This document shows positions 25,880-34,846 of a stretch of 64,000 bases of DNA, piece after piece. Position numbers and translations under genes: made by a program. The stretch spans positions 62,001-126,000 of the forward strand of contig CAKSWT010000007.1 in assembly GCA_934512135.1 (NCBI GenBank), in the 5' to 3' direction. Every line of letters starts with the position of its first letter. Position 1 is the first letter of the stretch. The notes below the pieces were generated by a model. It made no database searches, was not told the DNA's origin, and saw only the letters and a list, made by a program, of their open reading frames with translations. Source of the DNA: an uncultured Oscillospiraceae bacterium (GTDB lineage: Bacteria > Bacillota > Clostridia > Oscillospirales > Oscillospiraceae).

Positions 25880-27631
25880 TCACGCATCCAGCTGGATTCC
25901 CAGCCCCTCAAACTGCATATTGAAGTACCGGGCGTAGATGCCGCCCACTTCCATCAGCTCCCGGTGGTTGCCCTGCTCCACCACACCGCCTTCGTCAATG
26001 ACAATGATCCTTTCTGCGCCCCGGATGGTGCTGAGCCGGTGGGCGATGACCACCGTCGTACGCCCTACGCTGAGCCGGTCCAGGGCCTCCTGGATGTGCT
26101 TCTCCGACTCGTTGTCCAGGGCCGAGGTGGCCTCGTCCAGAATCAGAATGGGCGGGTTTTTCAAAAAGACCCGGGCAATGGCAATCCGCTGCTTCTGGCC
26201 GCCGGAGAGCCTGGTCCCACGCTCTCCCACATAGGTGTCATAGCCGTGCTCCAGCCCGGTGATGAATTCATGGATATTGGCCCGTTTCGCCGCCGCCTCG
26301 ATCTCCTCTTGGGTGGCGTCCTTTTTTCCGTAGGCGATATTCTCCCGGATGGACCCGGCAAAGATATACACATCCTGCTGCACGATACCAATGGCCTCCC
26401 GAAGGGACTTCAGCTTCAAATCCCGGACATCGTGCCCATCCACCAGAATGCTGCCGCCCTGGACATCATAAAACCGGGGCAGCAGAGAGCAAATGGTGGT
26501 CTTTCCGCCGCCGGAGGGCCCCACCAGGGCGCAGGTGGCGCCTGCGGGGATTTGAATGTTCAAATGGGACAGAACCTTTTCCTTTCCGTCGTAGGAGAAG
26601 GTCACGTCCCGATACACAATATCTCCACGGACCTCTTCCAGGGCCTGGGCATCGGGCTTTTCCCGGATGTCCGGCTGGGTCTCCATAATCTGATGGAACC
26701 GTTTAAAGCCTGCATAGCCCTTTTGGAGCATCTCCGTAAAGTCCATAAGCTGCGTGATGGGACTGACAAAGATGGAGATATACAGGGCGTAGATAGCCAG
26801 GTCTGCCACCTCCAGGGAGCCCCTCGCCACAAACACTCCGCCGGAGATCACCACCACCACGTAGAGCATTCCCTGCAGGAAGTTGTTTCCTCCCTGGAAC
26901 ATCCCCATGGCCATATAGCTTTTCTCCTTGGACTTTCGATAGCGGCCGTTGGCCCGGTGGAAGTTCTGCTTTTCCCCCTCCTCCGCCGCAAAGGTCTTGA
27001 CCACCCGAATCCCTGCCAGGGAGTTTTGTACTCCGGCGTTTACCTCTGCAATTCGCTCCCGGTTCTCCGTAAAGATCCGCTGCATCTTCTTCTGGCGGAT
27101 TGCCGTAAACACCACCAGTACCAAGGTCACCGCCAGCAGACACATGGTCATGGGAACATGAATGGTGAGCAGCAGAATAAAGCTGCCGATAATCTTCAGC
27201 GAGCACAGCAGCAGGTTCTCCGGGCCGTGGTGGGCCAGCTCGGAAATGTCAAAGAGGTCCGACACCAGACGGCTCATCATCTCTCCGGTGTTGTTGCCGT
27301 CATAGTAGGAATAGCTCAGGGACATATACTTGTCAAACAGATCCTGGCGCATATCCGTTTCCATACGGGTGCCCATAATATGGCCGTAGGAGGTCACATA
27401 AAACTGGCACAGAGCCCGTAGGGCATACCAGGCCAGCAGCGCCGGCAGCAGCCACTTTAAGGCCGCCATAATAGAGGCCGCAGACCCGGAAAACAGCCCC
27501 TCCGGCAGCCTCCGCAGAATCAGCGGAAAGCTCAGATCCACCACGCTCAGCACCACGGCACAGAGGGTATCCATCAAGAAAAAGTTCCGATAGGGCTTGT
27601 AATAGGACACGAATCTTCGAAAAATGGACAT
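25880..27631 (-). CDS. ABC exporter, fused membrane and ATPase half-transporter
   Basis: Half-size ABC exporter of 583 residues, which should work as a homodimer. The N-terminal 310 residues carry six hydrophobic segments (type IV exporter fold). The ATPase has Walker A GPSGGGKTT (about 372-380), Q-loop IVQQDVYIF, signature LSGGQKQRIAIAR, Walker B ILILDEATSALD and the H-loop IAHRLSTI. Substrate unknown; lipid or drug exporters look alike. The start has GGAAGA upstream. It lies about 20 bases after the PHP gene and could be the last cistron of the hydrogenase-like operon, although no functional link is evident. Confidence 0.9.
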   Translation of the reverse strand: MSIFRRFVSYYKPYRNFFLMDTLCAVVLSVVDLSFPLILRRLPEGLFSGSAASIMAALKWLLPALLAWYALRALCQFYVTSYGHIMGTRMETDMRQDLFDKYMSLSYSYYDGNNTGEMMSRLVSDLFDISELAHHGPENLLLCSLKIIGSFILLLTIHVPMTMCLLAVTLVLVVFTAIRQKKMQRIFTENRERIAEVNAGVQNSLAGIRVVKTFAAEEGEKQNFHRANGRYRKSKEKSYMAMGMFQGGNNFLQGMLYVVVVISGGVFVARGSLEVADLAIYALYISIFVSPITQLMDFTEMLQKGYAGFKRFHQIMETQPDIREKPDAQALEEVRGDIVYRDVTFSYDGKEKVLSHLNIQIPAGATCALVGPSGGGKTTICSLLPRFYDVQGGSILVDGHDVRDLKLKSLREAIGIVQQDVYIFAGSIRENIAYGKKDATQEEIEAAAKRANIHEFITGLEHGYDTYVGERGTRLSGGQKQRIAIARVFLKNPPILILDEATSALDNESEKHIQEALDRLSVGRTTVVIAHRLSTIRGAERIIVIDEGGVVEQGNHRELMEVGGIYARYFNMQFEGLGIQLDA

Positions 27632-27652
27632 ATTTCTTCCTTTCCTTCTCTC

Positions 27653-28396
27653 TCACCTATGGCGGCCTTCCGCCGCCGATTCCGCCTCTCCCAGGCGCTT
27701 GACCGCCGCAATCACCCCTCGGGGGGTCAGCTCCGCCACATCCAGCCCTCGCTCCCCATCCAAAATGGCCGTCAGGTCATGGGCGTCAGAATTGGAAAGG
27801 AAGCCCCCGGAAAACCGGTATTGCTCCATCAGCTTCTGCCGGTCGCAGCCCACGGTGGTCTCATAGACCTGAAATCCCATGGCCGGATCCACCAAACCCA
27901 TGGCTCCGATTAGGGAATAGCTGGCCCGGTCAATATGCGCAGGCACCGCCAAACCGTCGTATTCCTCCAAAAGCCGCTTCACCTCGTAGATGCCGATGTC
28001 CGCACCGAAGGCCAGAATCTGCGTCTCCTCCTCCAGGACCCGGTCCATTTCGTCCATCACATACTGATGTCCAAAGACCTTGGGCCGGTTCTTCCGCTGG
28101 GGGAGCCGGGCATAAACATACTGGCGAAAGGCCTCGGCCCGCTCCAGATCCGGCAGCAGGCACAGCACATGGATGTCCTCTCGGGTGGTCAGCTCCATGG
28201 CCGGAACCACCAGCACGCCGCACTGCGCCCCCACCGCCACCGCCGCAGGGACATTTTTCGTGGTGTTGTGGTCTGCCAGGGCAATCACCTGCAGTCCCGC
28301 CAGTGCCGCCATGTGCACCAGATTATTGGGGGTCATGTCGTCGGCCCCGCAAGGTGACAGGCAGGAGTGTATGTGCAGATCGTAAAATACGTTCAT
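27653..28396 (-). CDS. PHP-domain metal-dependent phosphoesterase
   Basis: Protein of 247 residues with the polymerase-and-histidinol-phosphatase fold. Metal ligands: DLHIHSCLSPCG at residues 6-17 (HxH), ALADHN at about 42-47, glutamate in PAMELTTRED, HVLCL, and NSDAHD near the C terminus. Related stand-alone PHP proteins hydrolyse nucleotides or sugar phosphates; the substrate here is unknown. Its ATG overlaps the stop of the DRTGG gene by four bases (ATGA), which ties it to that operon. PHP genes are often found next to DRTGG and hydrogenase-like genes in Clostridia. Confidence 0.88.
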   Translation of the reverse strand: MNVFYDLHIHSCLSPCGADDMTPNNLVHMAALAGLQVIALADHNTTKNVPAAVAVGAQCGVLVVPAMELTTREDIHVLCLLPDLERAEAFRQYVYARLPQRKNRPKVFGHQYVMDEMDRVLEEETQILAFGADIGIYEVKRLLEEYDGLAVPAHIDRASYSLIGAMGLVDPAMGFQVYETTVGCDRQKLMEQYRFSGGFLSNSDAHDLTAILDGERGLDVAELTPRGVIAAVKRLGEAESAAEGRHR

Positions 28397-28722
28397 CCCA
28401 GCAGCGCCTTAATGCGCCAGCAGAGCTGATACTCATCCATGGAACTGCCCAGCAGGGTCACGCCCTGCTTTTCCGCCCGCTCCAGCAGCTCCGCATCCGG
28501 GGTGACTCCCTCTGAGAGAATGGTGCAGGCCGTATCGCAGAGCACCGCCACCGCCGCCACATTCTGGTTGGACATAATCGTCACCCAGGCGGAATCCGCC
28601 GGGCATTTCCCCATGACCCAGCTGAGAAGGTCGCCGCAATAGGCAGTCTCGATCTCCCGATCCTCCTCCTCCATGTAAAACACCTGTAGCTCCAACTGAT
28701 CGCTAAGTTCCTTCACTGTCAT
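28393..28722 (-). CDS. DRTGG-domain protein (copy 2)
   Basis: Stand-alone protein of 109 residues resembling the DRTGG domain found in the N terminus of some phosphotransacetylases and CobB-like proteins: DLLSWVMGKCPADSAWVTIMSN, then AVLCDTACTILSEG. No catalytic motif is visible; a ligand-binding or partner-binding role is inferred. It is followed by PHP with a four-base overlap and preceded by the hydrogenase-like gene, 15 bases away. It is a diverged paralogue of the 30485-30826 protein in the same operon. Confidence 0.75.
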   Translation of the reverse strand: MTVKELSDQLELQVFYMEEEDREIETAYCGDLLSWVMGKCPADSAWVTIMSNQNVAAVAVLCDTACTILSEGVTPDAELLERAEKQGVTLLGSSMDEYQLCWRIKALLG

Positions 28723-28737
28723 GATAAAGCTCCTCTC

Positions 28738-30039
28738 TCAGTCCAGGGGCCTGCGGTAGGGCGGCGGTACAAACTCGTCGGACTCCTCCTCGTGGCTGCG
28801 TCCCTCCCGCATGGCACGAATGATGTTGAAAATACAGTCCCCTTCGTCGGCAAAGCCCTCCGCCACGTCTCTGGAAAAGGCCCGGCAGGAGGGGGCGCCG
28901 CAGTTGCCGCAGTCAAACTTCGGCAGGGTCTTGTAGAGGCGCTCCGCCGCCACCTCGATTTGCAGCGCCTGGGCAATGGTATCCGCAATCTCTGTATTGA
29001 TCTCCTCCAGCTCAAAATCCCAGCGCACCCGTTCCCGAAATTCCTCCGGCATGGTCAGCCGCTGCCGCTCCAAATGCTCCGTCAGCCGCCGCATATGCAG
29101 CTTGGCCGTAAAGGGATTTTCCACGGTCAGACAGCCGCCGAAGCAGCCCTGGGTGCAGATGGACGTCTCCACCAGCTCCGCCTCGCTGAGCTTTTCATCC
29201 TCGATCTCGCTGAGGATCCGCTGGGCGTTCTCCGCCCCGTCCACCGCCAGCGCCTCCCGCTCCGGGAACATGTCGCTCATGCCGCCGCTGCGGCCCCAGC
29301 TCATGCCCAGCTGTCCCGCCCGGACATAGTCCCGCTGCGGCTGCTCCACCGCCTTCATGGGACTCAGCAGCCGCACATAGATGTCATTCATCGGCAGCAC
29401 ATAGTCCACCACCGGCTTTTCCAGGCCAATGGGCTTGTAGACCCGAGTATTTTTGGCGGGGCAAGGCGAGAGCAGGCCGATTCCAATCTCCTGGGGCTTC
29501 AGCCCTGTTTTCCGGACGGCCTCCTTTCGGGCAGCCACGGCGGTCATCTCAAAGGCGCAGAGGCTGTCCACCACATTGGGAATCAGCTCCTGGTATTCCA
29601 TGGCCACCAGCCGCACCACCGCCGGGCATTCGGAGCTGATTTTCGTGACCTCCGGGGTAAACAGCAGATCCTCCCGGCGCCGCCACAGATCCGAGAGCAT
29701 CTCCGCCCCCACAGCATCCGGCCACACGTCGTCAAAGCCCAGCCGAACCAGCCCCTCGTTTACAATGTTCATATCGTAAAGATTTTTGAACTGTCCGTAA
29801 AAGCTGGTGTCCGGAATCGCAATATTGTATCGATAGCCCTTTAGCTGGTCCAGACTGTCCGACCGCACGGAGAACGCATGATGGGGGCAGACGCTGACGC
29901 AGCGCCCGCAGTCGATGCAGCGGTCGTCGTAGATCACCGCCTTGCTTCTGGTCACCCGGATGGCCTCTGTGGGGCACACCTTCACACAGACCGTACACCC
30001 GGTACAGCGGTCTTTATTAAAGATCACCGAATGCTTCAC
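28738..30039 (-). CDS. [FeFe]-hydrogenase-like iron-sulfur protein, probable non-classical type
   Basis: Protein of 433 residues. An N-terminal 2x[4Fe-4S] ferredoxin domain has CTGCTVCVKVCP and CIDCGRCVSVCP (about 15-51). The middle is a hydrogenase large-subunit-like domain. The H-cluster loops are altered: SSECPAV in place of TSCCP, SPCPAKNT in place of MPCxxKxxE, and CTQGCFGGC in place of MACPGGC. The four H-cluster cysteines can be matched, but the proton-transfer cysteine is glutamate. A C-terminal domain CGNCGAPSC with a further downstream cysteine adds another cluster. Such proteins are thought to be redox sensors rather than bulk hydrogenases. Start GTG 30039 overlaps the ATPase stop (GTGA). 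Confidence 0.85.
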   Translation of the reverse strand: MKHSVIFNKDRCTGCTVCVKVCPTEAIRVTRSKAVIYDDRCIDCGRCVSVCPHHAFSVRSDSLDQLKGYRYNIAIPDTSFYGQFKNLYDMNIVNEGLVRLGFDDVWPDAVGAEMLSDLWRRREDLLFTPEVTKISSECPAVVRLVAMEYQELIPNVVDSLCAFEMTAVAARKEAVRKTGLKPQEIGIGLLSPCPAKNTRVYKPIGLEKPVVDYVLPMNDIYVRLLSPMKAVEQPQRDYVRAGQLGMSWGRSGGMSDMFPEREALAVDGAENAQRILSEIEDEKLSEAELVETSICTQGCFGGCLTVENPFTAKLHMRRLTEHLERQRLTMPEEFRERVRWDFELEEINTEIADTIAQALQIEVAAERLYKTLPKFDCGNCGAPSCRAFSRDVAEGFADEGDCIFNIIRAMREGRSHEEESDEFVPPPYRRPLD

Positions 30040-30470
30040 TTTGGTTCACCGCCAATATAGATCACCATGGTCACGGTGGTTCCCACGCCCAGGGTGGTTT
30101 CAATGTTCATTTCGTCTGAGTTTCGCTTCATATTGGGCAGACCCATGCCTGCCCCAAAGCCCATATTCCGCACCGTAGAGGACGCCGTGGACCAGCCCTC
30201 CTCCATGGCCTTGTCAATGTCCGGGATGCCGGGGCCCCGGTCCTCCAGGCGAATGACGATCTTCTCCTCATCCACCTCCAGATAGGCCCTGCCTCCCTCG
30301 GCATGGATGACCATATTGATCTCGCCCTCGTACATACACACCACCGCCCGCCGCACAATGGCAGGGGGGAGCTTGAGCTTTTTCAGTACCCGCTTCACCG
30401 CAGTGGACGCCTCGCCGGCTGCGGAAAAATTATCTCCGTCAATTTCATAGGAAAGCTTCACTGTATCCAT
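30036..30470 (-). CDS. histidine-kinase-like ATPase, anti-sigma-factor/serine-kinase type
   Basis: Stand-alone GHKL ATPase of 144 residues. Seen are the N box YEGEINMVIHA (about 47-57), the G1 box LEDRGPGIPD, and the G2 box GAGMGLPNMKR. There is no dimerisation or phospho-acceptor domain, as in SpoIIAB/RsbW-like switch kinases. The order DRTGG-ATPase-hydrogenase-like-DRTGG-PHP suggests that it passes a redox or ligand signal by phosphorylating a partner; no anti-anti-sigma (STAS) or PP2C gene is adjacent. It overlaps the next gene by four bases. Confidence 0.85.
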   Translation of the reverse strand: MDTVKLSYEIDGDNFSAAGEASTAVKRVLKKLKLPPAIVRRAVVCMYEGEINMVIHAEGGRAYLEVDEEKIVIRLEDRGPGIPDIDKAMEEGWSTASSTVRNMGFGAGMGLPNMKRNSDEMNIETTLGVGTTVTMVIYIGGEPK

Positions 30471-30484
30471 GTTTAAGATCCTCC

Positions 30485-30826
30485 TTAGCGTAGGCCCAAT
30501 CCGGCCTCATAGAGCCGCCCGCAGGCCGTGAACATCCGACATCCTGTCAGCAAAACGATCATATCCCGCTGACGGGCCATCTCCACCACCTCTTCCGGGG
30601 GACATTTCCCTCGGACAAAGATCACCAGGCCGATGTCCATCATATCCGCCGTGCGGATTACCTGCTGGTTGATCAGCCCTGTCAAAAGACAGTTGATCTC
30701 ATCCGGACATGCCAGCACATCGCTCATCATGTCACAGGCAAAAACATGCTCTATGTCCTCCTGCAATTGCCCTTCGCCGCAGAGCACCTGGGCCTCCAGC
30801 AGATCCCGCAGGACCGAAATTTGCAT
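30485..30826 (-). CDS. DRTGG-domain protein (copy 1)
   Basis: First gene of the operon, 113 residues. It has DMMSDVLACPDEINCLLTG and RTADMMDIGLVIFVRG, matching the DRTGG pattern of the 28393-28722 protein. No enzyme motif. ATG 30826 follows an AGGAGG-type site. A sigma-A promoter lies about 70 bases upstream. Confidence 0.75.
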   Translation of the reverse strand: MQISVLRDLLEAQVLCGEGQLQEDIEHVFACDMMSDVLACPDEINCLLTGLINQQVIRTADMMDIGLVIFVRGKCPPEEVVEMARQRDMIVLLTGCRMFTACGRLYEAGLGLR

Positions 30827-30899
30827 GGTAAATCCCTCCTAACCGGCAGCCTGCGCCCCCTTCCGGGCCGCCCCGCCGGTTTCCCGATACTTATGCTAC

Positions 30900-30929
30900 A
30901 TTATATCACTAAATTGCTTGCCGTTTCAA
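30900..30929 (-). promoter_or_regulatory. promoter of the DRTGG-ATPase-hydrogenase-like operon
   Basis: Minus strand: TTGAAA (30929-30924), 18 bases, TATAAT (30905-30900). Divergent from the serC promoter with about 35 bases between. Confidence 0.7.
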
Positions 30930-30964
30930 CTGTATCTTTGGGTATTTCCCCAGTACGGCCTGCA

Positions 30965-30993
30965 TTGACAAAATCTTTTCACTTCACTATAAT
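30965..30993 (+). promoter_or_regulatory. promoter of serC-serA
   Basis: TTGACA (30965-30970), 17 bases, TATAAT (30988-30993): perfect consensus hexamers and spacing, so strong basal expression is expected. Confidence 0.85.
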
Positions 30994-31065
30994 AAAGAAG
31001 AGCGTTTCATCGGCAGACATCTGTCTCCGGGACGCACTATTTTATGATTTAGGAGTGACCAATCT

Positions 31066-32154
31066 ATGGCAGCTTACGATCGAATCTACAACTTCTCCGC
31101 CGGCCCCAGCATGCTTCCTCTCTCTGCACTGGAACGCGCCTCCCGGGAAATGATGAACTACGGCGGCAGCGGCATGTCAGTCATGGAGATGAGTCACCGA
31201 TCTAAAGTGTTTCAGAAGATTTTTGACGACACCCAGGCAAAGTTCCGCCGGCTGATGAATGTTCCCGAGGGCTATAAAGTTTTGTTCCTCCAGGGCGGCG
31301 CCTCCTCCCAGTTCTCCATGGTGCCGCTGAACCTCATCGGAAAAACCGGCAAGGCCGACTATGCCGTCACCGGCAACTTCGCCTCCATCGCCTACAAAGA
31401 GGCGAAAAAATACGGTGAGATCCACCTGGCCGCCTCCTCGGAGGACCAAGACTTTACCTACATCCCCACCCAGGAGCAGCTGGTTCTCTCCCCTGACGCC
31501 TCTTATTTCTATTACTGTGCCAACAACACCATTTACGGCACCGAATGGCAGTACGTCCCCGAGACCGGCGCCGTACCCCTGGTCTGCGACATGTCCTCGG
31601 ACATTCTCTCCCGGCAGGTGGACGTGAGCAAGTACGGCATCATCTTTGCCGGCGCCCAGAAGAACATGGCGCCCGCCGGCCTGACGGTGGTCATCATTCG
31701 GGAGGATTTGGCCGGCCAGGAGCTGCCCTTTACGCCTCTGATGATGAACTACAAGACCATGATCGACAAGGACTCCATGTACAATACGCCCCCCTGCTGG
31801 TGCATCTATATGCTGGGGCTGGTTCTGGACTGGGTAGAGGACCAGGGCGGCGTGGCCGGTATGGAGAAGATCAAGCACGGCAAGGCGCAGATGCTCTATG
31901 ATGTCATTGACGGCTCCCGGCTGTTCACCGCTGCGGCGCAGCCCGGCTCCCGCTCCAACATGAACGTGACCTTCCGCACCGGAAACGCCGATTTGGACGC
32001 CAAGTTCGTGGCGGAATCCACCGCCGCAGGATTCTCCAATCTGAAGGGCCATCGGAAGGTCGGAGGTATGCGGGCCTCCATCTACAACGCCATGCCTGTG
32101 GAAGGCGTGGAGAAGCTCTGCGACTTCATCCGGGCATTCGACAAGAACAACTGA
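31066..32154 (+). CDS. serC: phosphoserine aminotransferase
   Basis: PLP enzyme converting 3-phosphohydroxypyruvate to phosphoserine. The 362-residue length is normal. NFSAGPSMLP at the N terminus, SVMEMSHRSKVF, the PLP lysine in FAGAQKNMAPAGLT (about residue 199), and MNVTFR near the C terminus are typical. ATG 31066 follows AGGAGTGA. It is followed after 16 bases by serA. serB is not seen in the window. Confidence 0.95.
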   Translation: MAAYDRIYNFSAGPSMLPLSALERASREMMNYGGSGMSVMEMSHRSKVFQKIFDDTQAKFRRLMNVPEGYKVLFLQGGASSQFSMVPLNLIGKTGKADYAVTGNFASIAYKEAKKYGEIHLAASSEDQDFTYIPTQEQLVLSPDASYFYYCANNTIYGTEWQYVPETGAVPLVCDMSSDILSRQVDVSKYGIIFAGAQKNMAPAGLTVVIIREDLAGQELPFTPLMMNYKTMIDKDSMYNTPPCWCIYMLGLVLDWVEDQGGVAGMEKIKHGKAQMLYDVIDGSRLFTAAAQPGSRSNMNVTFRTGNADLDAKFVAESTAAGFSNLKGHRKVGGMRASIYNAMPVEGVEKLCDFIRAFDKNN

Positions 32155-32170
32155 GGGAGGACACGATATT

Positions 32171-33334
32171 ATGTATACCATTCAAGTCTTAAATAAAATC
32201 AGCCCCCTGGGCCTGAATCAGCTGGAGCCCAAGGACTTTACCGTTGCCGGAGAATGCGAGAATCCCGACGGCATCCTCGTCCGCTCCGCCGACATGCATG
32301 AGATGGACTTCGGCTCCAATCTCCGGGCCATTGCCCGGGCCGGTGCCGGCACCAATAATATCCCCCTGGATAAATGCGCCGAGGCCGGTATCGTCGTGTT
32401 CAACACCCCCGGTGCCAACGCCAACGCAGTAAAGGAGCTGGTGATCGGGTCCCTGGTGATCTCCAGCCGTGACATTGTCGCCGGAATCAAGTGGTGCTGG
32501 AATCTCACCGAGGCCGACGGAGACGTGGAAAAGCTGGTGGAGAAGAAGAAAAGCCAGTTTGTGGGACCGGAGCTTCTGGGCAAAAACCTGGGCGTCATTG
32601 GTCTGGGCGCCGTGGGCATCAAGGTGGCCAACGCCGCCACAAAGCTGGGCATGAACGTCTACGGCTATGACCCCTATCTCTCCGTACAGAACGCTCTGGT
32701 TTTGGACTCCTCCGTAAAGGTGGTGGATCTGAAGACCATCTACGAGATGAGCGACTATATCACCATCCACTCCCCTCTGCTCCCCTCCACCAAGGGCATG
32801 ATCGACGAGACCTCCATCAACTCCATGCGCCACGGCGTCCGTATCATCAATCTGGCCCGAGGCGGCCTGGTGGACGACGGAGACATGCTGGCTGCCCTGG
32901 CCAGCGGCAAGGTGGCCAGGTACGTCACCGACTTCCCCAACAACACCTTGGTGGGCAAGCCCGGGGTCATTACCATCCCTCACCTGGGCGCTTCCACCCC
33001 GGAGAGCGAGGAGAACTGCGCCATTATGGCCGCCCAGGAGCTCAGAGAGTATCTCCTCACCGGCAACATCCGCAATTCCGTAAATATGCCCGCCGTGGAA
33101 ATGGCCCGGTCCGGCGAGGCCCGCCTGGGCATCATCCATCGGAACATCCCCAAGATGCTCTCCAATATCGTCACTCTGCTGTCCGAGGAGGGCGCCAACA
33201 TCGAGAACATGACCAACAAGTCCCGGGGCGACTATGCCTACACCCTGATTGATTTGGGCCAGGTCATCACCGCCCAGACCCTGGACCATGTGCGGAATCT
33301 GGAGGGCGTTCTGCGGCTGAGAATTATCAAGTAA
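32171..33334 (+). CDS. serA: D-3-phosphoglycerate dehydrogenase with ACT domain
   Basis: NAD-dependent first enzyme of serine synthesis, 387 residues. The NAD-binding GLGAVGIKVAN is at about 142-152, the catalytic arginine in NLARGGLVDDGD at about 230, and the histidine in IPHLGASTPESEENCA at about 275. The last 75 residues (NMPAVEM onward) form an ACT domain ending GVLRLRIIK, expected to mediate serine feedback. It belongs to the short class without the intervening domain. Operon with serC; a terminator follows. Confidence 0.93.
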   Translation: MYTIQVLNKISPLGLNQLEPKDFTVAGECENPDGILVRSADMHEMDFGSNLRAIARAGAGTNNIPLDKCAEAGIVVFNTPGANANAVKELVIGSLVISSRDIVAGIKWCWNLTEADGDVEKLVEKKKSQFVGPELLGKNLGVIGLGAVGIKVANAATKLGMNVYGYDPYLSVQNALVLDSSVKVVDLKTIYEMSDYITIHSPLLPSTKGMIDETSINSMRHGVRIINLARGGLVDDGDMLAALASGKVARYVTDFPNNTLVGKPGVITIPHLGASTPESEENCAIMAAQELREYLLTGNIRNSVNMPAVEMARSGEARLGIIHRNIPKMLSNIVTLLSEEGANIENMTNKSRGDYAYTLIDLGQVITAQTLDHVRNLEGVLRLRIIK

Positions 33335-33368
33335 TTCGTTACTTTTCCCTTCTTCTGTGTTACAATAA

Positions 33369-33398
33369 GGGGGCGTCGGGTTCCGACGCTCCCTTTTT
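33369..33398 (+). terminator. intrinsic terminator between serA and the MATE gene
   Basis: Stem GGGGGCGTCGG / CCGACGCTCCC with a three- to four-base loop and TTTTT. A weak promoter-like TTACTT-16-TACAAT lies just before it, so it could act as an attenuator for the MATE gene. Confidence 0.85.
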
Positions 33399-33422
33399 CA
33401 TCTGATTTCAGGAGGCATCACC

Positions 33423-34766
33423 ATGGCAAAAGACATGACCCAGGGCAAGGAGTGGCGGCTCATTTTATCCTTTACCCTGCCGCTGATTGCAGGGAATCTG
33501 CTGCAGCAGGTCTATTCTCTGACAGACAGCCTGATTGTGGGCAACTTCGCCGGACAGGCGGCGTTGGCCGCCGTAGGCACCAGCTTTCCGGTCACCTATC
33601 TTCTGCTGGCCCTGGCCACCGGGCTGACCAACGGTGTCGGAATTATGGCCGCCCAGTTTTTCGGCGCGAAAAACGCCGATTCCTTCCGTAAAAATCTGTC
33701 CACCGCCTGCTATACGCTGTTTGGCGCCGGGGTTCTGATTACTGTTTTGGGCATTGCCCTGAGCCGCCCCATACTGGCGGGACTGCTCCAGACAGACGCC
33801 TCGATTTTAGCGGACGCTCTGCTGTACCTGCGGATCTACTGCGTGGGACTGCTGTTCCAGTTCGCCTACAACACCTTCGCCTCGGTGCTCCGCTCCATTG
33901 GTGACAGCCGCTCTACCATGTATTTTCTCCTGCTGTCCACGGTGCTGAATATCCTTCTGGACCTGATCTTCGTGGCGCACTGGGGCGTCGCCGGTGTGGC
34001 CTGGGCCACAGTGATCGCCCAGGGCATCTCCGCCGTTACCGCAGGCGTCTACCTGTTCCGGCGGGTGGAGCTGGCCCGATTTGACAAAGGCGATTTTCGC
34101 TTTGACCGGACCATGTTCACCATGTCTCTGCAGCTGGGAATCCCCACCACCGTTCAGCAGTGCTCCGTGGGGCTGGGCATGGTGCTGATGCAGCGGCTCA
34201 TCAACTCCTTCGGCGTGGACACCACCGCCGCCATCACCGCCGCCATGAAGCTGGAGAGCTTCGCCATGGTTCCCATTATGATGTTCTACATGGGCCTGTC
34301 TAACTTTACCGGACAGAACATGGGGGCAGGAAACATCTCCCGCATTCAGCGGGGCTACCACCAGACCATGGCCATGGCCATGGTGGCCTGCGCCGGGATC
34401 ATTCTCCTGCTGATTTTCGCCGGTCCCTATGCCGTGGGCTTCTTCCATATGAACCAGGCCGCCACTGCCATCGGGGTAGAATACCTTCAGACCCTGGCCG
34501 GATTTTTCCTGATCTTCTGTGTGATGTACATCACCAACGGCGTGCTCCAGGGCAGCGGCGACGTGATCTTCCCCACCCTGGGCAGTCTCACCAGCCTCAC
34601 GGTTCGGGTGATTGTGGCCAATCTCATGGCCCTGGCGCCCGCCATTGGCTACCGCTGCATTTTCTACTCCATTCCGGTGGGCTGGGCCTGTGGCACCGCC
34701 ATCGTCTTTATCCGCTATCTCACCGGACGCTGGAAGCAAAAAGGAATCGTAGAAAGGGCGGCTTAA
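33423..34766 (+). CDS. MATE-family efflux transporter (first copy)
   Basis: Multidrug and toxic compound extrusion type membrane protein of 447 residues with about twelve hydrophobic segments. It begins with a TQGKEWRLILSFTLPLIAGNLLQQVYSLTDSLIVG type N terminus and repeats a related motif around residue 240 (LQLGIPTTVQQ). Cations or drugs are usual substrates; the actual one is unknown. AGGAGG precedes ATG 33423. The gene lies between a serA terminator and mnmE. Confidence 0.9.
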   Translation: MAKDMTQGKEWRLILSFTLPLIAGNLLQQVYSLTDSLIVGNFAGQAALAAVGTSFPVTYLLLALATGLTNGVGIMAAQFFGAKNADSFRKNLSTACYTLFGAGVLITVLGIALSRPILAGLLQTDASILADALLYLRIYCVGLLFQFAYNTFASVLRSIGDSRSTMYFLLLSTVLNILLDLIFVAHWGVAGVAWATVIAQGISAVTAGVYLFRRVELARFDKGDFRFDRTMFTMSLQLGIPTTVQQCSVGLGMVLMQRLINSFGVDTTAAITAAMKLESFAMVPIMMFYMGLSNFTGQNMGAGNISRIQRGYHQTMAMAMVACAGIILLLIFAGPYAVGFFHMNQAATAIGVEYLQTLAGFFLIFCVMYITNGVLQGSGDVIFPTLGSLTSLTVRVIVANLMALAPAIGYRCIFYSIPVGWACGTAIVFIRYLTGRWKQKGIVERAA

Positions 34767-34774
34767 GATGCCCC

Positions 34775-34793
34775 TGGGAAAAGAGATTTCCCA
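34775..34793 (+). terminator. weak hairpin after the MATE gene
   Basis: Seven-base stem TGGGAAA/TTTCCCA with a five-base loop, then AGGATTT. Weak as a terminator; mnmE may be partly co-transcribed. Confidence 0.35.
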
Positions 34794-34846
34794 AGGATTT
34801 CGTATGTACTTCCGCTTTTACCGCAATCCAGGAAGAGGTGTTTTTT

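Noticed and set aside
33340..33398. Riboswitch or attenuator before the MATE gene
   Set aside because: Only a weak promoter-like sequence and one terminator hairpin are visible; no alternative antiterminator pairing was found.
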